In this document: piece by piece, positions 63,180 through 63,672 of the stretch
Position numbering within the stretch: position 1 is the stretch's first letter
Layout: every line of letters starts with the position of its first letter
Source of the DNA: Candidatus Poribacteria bacterium
GTDB taxonomy: Bacteria > Poribacteria > WGA-4E > WGA-3G
DNA length: 63,672 nucleotides
Direction: 5' to 3'
NCBI GenBank assembly: GCA_022394755.1
Contig: JAGFCA010000054.1
Location: 1-63,672, forward strand
The notes under the pieces: generated by a model
The model's input: the letters and a program-made list of their open reading frames with translations, nothing else
Told to the model about the DNA's origin: nothing
Database searches by the model: none
Translations under genes and position numbers: made by a program

Positions 63180-63672
63180 ACAGATAGTATTATCCTCATT
63201 AGTATAATCATTTGCTATACAGGAATACAATGCACTGCCCAAGATGTCAAGCAACTCAATACATCAAATATGGTATGGTCAATAACGTGCAACGCTATAA
63301 ATGTAAAAACTGTCAATACCAATGGACACGCACAACACCTCGAGGACATCCGATACAGAACAAGCGACTTGCTGTACTTCTTTATTGCCACGGTATATCT
63401 ATGAATGCTATCTCAAAGCTGTTTTCAATTTCAGTGACTTCTGTATTGAAATGGATACGGACATTCGCTCAACAACACGCACAAAAGGAACAGGTCTCTA
63501 AAGGTCAATGTGTAGACTTAGAATTTGATGAGATGTGGCATTATATTGGCAATAAAAAAATAAACTCTGGATATGGAAAGTGCTTGATAGAAACACCGGA
63601 TACCTGATTGATTGGGAATGTGGTGCTAGAGATAAAGCGACTCTTGAGAAACTCATTTCTCGTCTTTCTCAC
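63180..63672 (+). mobile_element. IS1-family insertion sequence, left part (runs off window)
   Basis: The transposase below defines an IS1-type element that continues beyond the last base. The left terminal inverted repeat was not identified with confidence, and the start given is approximate. TAGTATTATCC near 63186 could be part of it. Checking the other end, outside this window, would settle it. Confidence 0.7.
63230..63672 (+). CDS. IS1-family transposase, partial, two frames joined at an A7 slippery run
   Basis: Starts at the ATG at 63230 (AGGA upstream); the frame opens at a TTG at 63212. The N-terminal zinc ribbon has CPRC and CKNC, followed by a helix-turn-helix (ISMNAISKLFSISVTSVLKW), as in InsA. 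The catalytic part opens VDLEFDEMWHYIGNKK. The zero frame stops at TGA 63605-63607, but the -1 frame from the run of seven A (about 63553-63559) continues NKLWIWKVLDRNTGYLIDWE and then GARDKATLEKLISRLSH to the window end, the expected IS1 sequence. So a -1 shift on the A7 run is needed for full length. Confidence 0.85.

Overview
The window is A+T-rich DNA (the gene set is about 35-40% G+C by eye) from an uncultivated-type bacterium. The best lineage guess is Candidatus Poribacteria or a close relative. The guess rests on four things: a C-terminal tail containing NYPNPFNPETWIPY on five secreted proteins, a tandem array of four phytanoyl-CoA-dioxygenase-like genes, several secreted repeat proteins (HAF, WD40, FG-GAP, TPR), and recurrent Gfo/Idh/MocA and amidohydrolase genes. 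This is an inference; the window has no rRNA, and I found no tRNA. The standard code is used: TAA, TAG and TGA all terminate recognisable genes.

Layout. 1-10200: three paralogous secreted HAF-repeat proteins on the minus strand, each followed by the same GTGTCACAG hairpin. 10475-15038: an Ldh_2-type dehydrogenase, a secreted WD40 protein and an orphan ABC substrate-binding lipoprotein. 15442-18038 (plus): sulfotransferase-like protein, Gfo/Idh/MocA oxidoreductase and HAD hydrolase. 18040-21782 (minus): a second WD40 protein and a secreted metallophosphoesterase. 22530-24371 (plus): a Rieske domain fused to a large uncharacterised helical domain. 24629-30705 (minus): an M48 lipoprotein protease, four tandem PhyH-like dioxygenases, a DUF1326-like secreted protein and a small acidic lipoprotein. 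30954-34441: a divergent module of a secreted C39-type cysteine peptidase and a sensor-less sigma54 activator. 34522-46095 (minus): metabolic genes (amidohydrolase, ABC ATPase, nuclease, Fe-alcohol dehydrogenase, PurH, serine-acetyltransferase-like protein, class V aminotransferase, oxidoreductase, MBL hydrolase). 46195-56244 (minus): secreted FG-GAP, DUF1349-like, FG-GAP, TPR, M20 and VWA proteins, mostly in two tight operons. 56900-62144: DRG/Obg-like GTPase, an M28-fold protein, rpsT, rsmB and a thiE/tenI-type gene. 62465-63672: a small membrane protein and the left part of an IS1-family element that runs off the window.

Most striking region: 30954-34441. The peptidase gene has a good -24/-12 sigma54 promoter (32992-33006). 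About 165-220 bp upstream of it lies a 28-bp perfect palindrome plus an extra half-site, where an enhancer-binding protein should bind. The gene for such a protein lies divergently on the other side. Both the peptidase and the activator are interrupted by exactly one in-frame TGA, with no frameshift and otherwise well-kept sequence. This looks like a self-contained secreted-peptidase switch that has been silenced (or is read through) in both partners.

The non-coding DNA is unusually structured. Degenerate intergenic repeats recur at about 291-735, 11690-11955, 21865-22460 and 56355-56890. A compact 119-bp element with terminal inverted repeats and an 8-bp direct duplication sits at 30812-30946. 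A pair of identical 16-bp palindromes lies upstream of the DUF1349-like gene.
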